A DNA stretch of 64,000 bases from the NCBI RefSeq assembly GCF_037975445.1, contig NZ_CP150254.1, forward strand, positions 3,098,001 through 3,162,000. Direction: 5' to 3'. Source of the stretch: Peribacillus sp. FSL P2-0133. Lineage in GTDB: Bacteria > Bacillota > Bacilli > Bacillales > DSM-1321. Both the position numbers and the translations under genes were made by a program. Shown piece after piece: positions 61,443-64,000 of this stretch (position 1 is its first letter; every line of letters begins with the position of its first letter). The notes beneath the pieces are model-generated. The model was not told the origin of the DNA, did not search any database, and worked only from the letters and a program-made list of their open reading frames with translations.

Positions 61443-61463
61443 CCCCCTAGTCGGGGTTTTTTT
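61441..61463 (+). terminator. Terminator of guaD-ade
   Basis: AACCCC and GGGGTT form a 6-bp stem followed by TTTTT; it starts in the stop codon. Confidence 0.85.
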
Positions 61464-61588
61464 CTTCTCACCCCAGTAATTTCTAAATGAATCAGGTTCC
61501 AACTCGACTTAAACCGGGAAAAGGATATTATGGGTATCATCTATGTTAAAATAAAATTAAACACAAATCTTTCTTGGAGGAGATAAAT

Positions 61589-62647
61589 ATGGCAAAACAT
61601 GATCAACAAACCATAATTGGATACATAGGCACTTACACAAAAGGAAACAGCAAAGGTATTTACCGCTTCACTTTAGATACAGCAGAAGGAAAACTCAGTA
61701 CACCGGTTCTTGCAGCAGAATTAACCGATCCAACTTATATCGCCATCAGCCAGGACAAGAAGAATCTCTACGCCATTTTAAAAGAAGCGGGCAGCGGTGG
61801 AGTTTCAGCCTATTCGATCAATGAAGAATCAGGTGAGCTTACCTTCTTGGGCAAACAACTGACACCAAATGGCTCTTCCTGCCATATAAGTGTCGACAGC
61901 AAGAAACAGGTCTTGGTCACTTCCAGTTATGGAGAAGGCGTGATTGAATCATATCCGCTTCTTGACGATGCGACCCCTTTGCCCGTGTCATCCACTGTTC
62001 AGCATAAGGGTCAAGGACCGAATGAAGAACGTCAGGAAAAAGCGCACACTCACTTCGCCGGGTTCACACCGGATGAAAGGTTCATTGCTGTAGTCGACCT
62101 AGGAATAGATAAAGTAAAAACCTATAAAATAGATAATGGGGTTTTGGAAGAAGTAAACAGCTTATCTGTTGCTCCCGGCAGCGGACCACGGCATTTGACC
62201 TTCCACCCAAACGGAAAATTTGCGTATGTTATGGCAGAGCTTGTACCTGAAGTCATTGTTTTGAGCTTCGATAGTCAAACCGGAAGCTTTTCTGAAGTAC
62301 AAACAGTTCGGTCCGTTCCGGAAGATTTCAAGGAAAATAACCAAGGAAGCGCCATCCATATTTCTGATGACGGGCAATTCATATATGCCGCAAATCGCGG
62401 ACATGATAGTATTGCCGTTTACCAAATCAATCAAGAAACTGGCAAACTGGCATTCGTTGAACTGGTTTCTACCGAAGGACATTGGCCACGTGATTTTTCA
62501 TTGGATCCTAGCGGAAAATTCCTAATCGCTTCAAATGAACAATCAGGAAACCTGACACTATATTCCCGGAATGAACATGACGGTAAGTTAACTTTATTGC
62601 AAAAAGATGTTCAAGTTCCCTTCCCTGTTTGCGTAAAATTCTTATAA
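61589..62647 (+). CDS. Lactonase family protein (6-phosphogluconolactonase, YbhE/YkgB type)
   Basis: A seven-bladed beta-propeller of about 352 residues. IIGYIGTYTKGNSKGIYRF opens the propeller. NGSSCHISVDSKKQVLVTSSYG, THFAGFTPDERFIAVVDLGID, SGPRHLTFHPNGKFAYVMAE and GHWPRDFSLDPSGKFLIAS are repeated blade motifs. The enzyme hydrolyses 6-phosphogluconolactone in the pentose phosphate pathway; some homologues act on other lactones. The start at 61589 follows GGAGGAGATAAAT. Confidence 0.9.
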   Translation: MAKHDQQTIIGYIGTYTKGNSKGIYRFTLDTAEGKLSTPVLAAELTDPTYIAISQDKKNLYAILKEAGSGGVSAYSINEESGELTFLGKQLTPNGSSCHISVDSKKQVLVTSSYGEGVIESYPLLDDATPLPVSSTVQHKGQGPNEERQEKAHTHFAGFTPDERFIAVVDLGIDKVKTYKIDNGVLEEVNSLSVAPGSGPRHLTFHPNGKFAYVMAELVPEVIVLSFDSQTGSFSEVQTVRSVPEDFKENNQGSAIHISDDGQFIYAANRGHDSIAVYQINQETGKLAFVELVSTEGHWPRDFSLDPSGKFLIASNEQSGNLTLYSRNEHDGKLTLLQKDVQVPFPVCVKFL

Positions 62648-62655
62648 TCGATAAT

Positions 62656-62697
62656 AAAAAAGGATTGAAGCTTGTACCACAGCTTCAATCCTTTTTT
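62656..62697. terminator. Bidirectional terminator
   Basis: AAAAAAGGATTGAAGCT and AGCTTCAATCCTTTTTT form a perfect 17-bp stem with an 8-nt loop, between two converging genes. Confidence 0.92.
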
Positions 62698-62708
62698 ATT
62701 ATCCTTCT

Positions 62709-63506
62709 TTAATTCCATTTCTCCGCCATTTCGGGAAAATCTATATATGGGTTACGATTACCCTGCATTTCATGTATAGCCTGGTTTCTATGTTTTTCAT
62801 AAGTGCTGACCGGAAAAAGCCGATGCCATTCCATAAGCAGCGCCAGGTCAATACTACCGCTATCGATGATGCCCTCATATCTGAGTAAAAAGTATAAAGT
62901 AGCCCTCGCCACGATGCCTTTTCCGTATTCAGGCTCGAATTTACCCTCCTCTGATTTCCCGCAACCCGCTTTTATACCGGCAGCCGATTTCTCAGGGATA
63001 TAATCCTTAAAATCATGGTATGGATAGTTACTCCGGCTACTGTTACAAGTTGGTTCACAGGCGAATAGATGATGCAAATCCCCCCTCATCGGTTCTTTTT
63101 TAGCGAACCATGATTGAGGTACGACATGTTCACAATTAACGAGAATGTTCTCCGTATTTGTTGACTCTATGCCTCTTGACACCAATTCTAGTATACGGAT
63201 ATCTTCCTCTATTACTCGTACAGGATCCATACCTTTACCGGAATACAGACTTTTCAACTGGCCATTTTCCTGTAAGTCCACCCAAGGGTAAACATGACGA
63301 TGTGGTGAGTAGTTCAGCTGGTTTTTATGGGTTGCCACAAGTAGGTCCTTCAATCCTTCCCGGTCCAAGGAACCATCTTTATAGTATGCTAGCTTAAGTT
63401 CCTGATCTTTGTTTTCATCATAGTATTCGCGGTTTTCATTGAAGTTCACAAGTGCAGCCATTGCCATTTCCCGTTCTTTTTCAAGTACTTCAAAACTATA
63501 CTTCAT
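62709..63506 (-). CDS. Endonuclease I family nuclease (EndA/Bsn type) lacking a signal peptide
   Basis: 265 residues. The active-site blocks are CEHVVPQSWFAKKEP (His near residue 128) and GDLHHLFACEPTCNSSRSNY (about 142-161), the metal-finger of the endonuclease I family. Related Bacillus enzymes such as Bsn are secreted RNases. Here the N-terminus (MKYSFEVLEKEREMAMAA) is charged and has no export signal, so it may act inside the cell or leave by another route. Monocistronic. Confidence 0.88.
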   Translation of the reverse strand: MKYSFEVLEKEREMAMAALVNFNENREYYDENKDQELKLAYYKDGSLDREGLKDLLVATHKNQLNYSPHRHVYPWVDLQENGQLKSLYSGKGMDPVRVIEEDIRILELVSRGIESTNTENILVNCEHVVPQSWFAKKEPMRGDLHHLFACEPTCNSSRSNYPYHDFKDYIPEKSAAGIKAGCGKSEEGKFEPEYGKGIVARATLYFLLRYEGIIDSGSIDLALLMEWHRLFPVSTYEKHRNQAIHEMQGNRNPYIDFPEMAEKWN

Positions 63507-63599
63507 CCACTCATCCCCCCGCTTCTATTAAAACCTAACTTTTACCATAATTTTAGTTTAATAGAAATCCATCGAGAAAAAAAGGTCCTTTAGAAGGGT

Positions 63600-64000
63600 C
63601 TAACGAAGAATTTCAATAAAATGGGTAAGGATTTTCGCCGTCATTCCCCAGATTACCCGTTCATTAAATAAGTAAAAATATTCTTCCATCTGTTTTGGCT
63701 GCCATTTATAATTCTCCCCGCCAACGACTAAATCATGGGGGAAGTTGTCATGCGGTTCCACCTTATATTTGACATGATAAATCTCTGGCGGTTTTTCCAT
63801 GAAAAAGGATAGCGGGACCGTAAAAACGGTTTCTACCTCAGCTGGATTAGGTATTATCCGTTGATGGTTACGAACAAATCCTGCATATGGATAGACAATC
63901 ATCCCAAATGGAGATACCAAATAATCGATTGGAAAGACATTATCGATATCTTCTTTTCTCAAATTAAGTTCCTCATATGTTTCCCTTAGCGCAGCCGCCT
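63600..64000 (-). CDS. Nudix hydrolase, probable CoA pyrophosphatase, 5'-truncated by the window
   Basis: The visible 133 codons start inside the Nudix box with AAALRETYEELNL at the window edge (63963-64000). GMIVYPYAGFVRNHQ (about 20 residues after the box) and ETVFTVPLSFFMEKPP are typical of the YeaB/CoA pyrophosphatase subgroup. It ends VIWGMTAKILTHFIEIL. The in-frame ATG at 63962 is internal, not a start. The missing part should hold about 85 residues. Confidence 0.88.
   Translation of the reverse strand, partial: AAALRETYEELNLRKEDIDNVFPIDYLVSPFGMIVYPYAGFVRNHQRIIPNPAEVETVFTVPLSFFMEKPPEIYHVKYKVEPHDNFPHDLVVGGENYKWQPKQMEEYFYLFNERVIWGMTAKILTHFIEILR

Overview
The window is a stretch of Gram-positive, endospore-forming Bacillaceae chromosome. 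It is AT-rich, with strong GGAGG-type ribosome binding sites, frequent TTG/GTG starts, intrinsic terminators with long T-runs, an S-box (SAM) riboswitch, pdxS/pdxT with a MocR-type PdxR, a glgBCDA operon and an alpha/beta-type small acid-soluble spore protein. Protein-level resemblance points to a Peribacillus-like species (B. simplex/frigoritolerans group). That is an inference from memory of homologues, not a search result. No tRNA, rRNA, CRISPR array, prophage or complete insertion sequence was seen.

Layout. 1-4.8 kb: a BlaI/M56-peptidase pair cut by the window edge, an SDR-like protein, a histidine phosphatase, UPF0316 (YebE-like), a frameshifted HNH nuclease and ExoA. 4.9-13.5 kb: cardiolipin synthase, then the glycogen operon glgB-C-D-A preceded by a GH15-type glucan hydrolase; glgP is absent. 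13.8-17.5 kb: AzlCD, a mismatch-specific DNA glycosylase, a decayed glycosyltransferase pseudogene and a TauE/SafE permease. 17.6-24.8 kb: the assimilatory sulfate reduction and siroheme operon (S-box, yezD, cysH, sat, cysC, sulfite reductase, DUF3906, sumT, sirB, sirC). 25-30.5 kb: SsuE-like flavin reductase, TetR/SDR pair, PLP synthase pdxST with divergent pdxR. 30.7-41 kb: PabB-PabC fusion, two luciferase-like monooxygenases, an SF1 helicase, PepF, azoreductase and a YqcI/YcgG protein. 41-48 kb: SASP, iron-type alcohol dehydrogenase, R2-like ligand-binding oxidase divergent from a GAF-LuxR regulator, branched-chain aminotransferase and an OFA-family MFS transporter. 48-57.8 kb: an AI-2E/PerM-family permease, two related composite repeat elements, YueI, an L,D-transpeptidase, two tiny genes, an NDT-like protein, an orphan HicB-like protein and a polar amino-acid ABC transporter (ATPase, lipoprotein, two permeases). 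58-64 kb: AEC transporter, guanine and adenine deaminases in tandem, a lactonase, endonuclease I and a partial Nudix CoA pyrophosphatase.

How the parts work together. The sulfur operon carries sulfate activation (Sat, CysC), PAPS reduction (CysH), sulfite reduction, and synthesis of the siroheme that the sulfite reductase needs (SumT, SirC, SirB). All of it lies downstream of a SAM-sensing leader and the small yezD gene, with a second structured RNA between yezD and cysH. The glg genes form a complete ADP-glucose synthesis, elongation and branching set, with a GH15 enzyme as the only nearby degradative candidate. guaD and ade form a purine-deamination pair. Most other genes are single housekeeping or accessory functions. 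The least explained features are the two ~430-bp composite repeats, the yezD-cysH intercistronic RNA, several unlisted micro-genes, and the R2lox/LuxR divergent pair.
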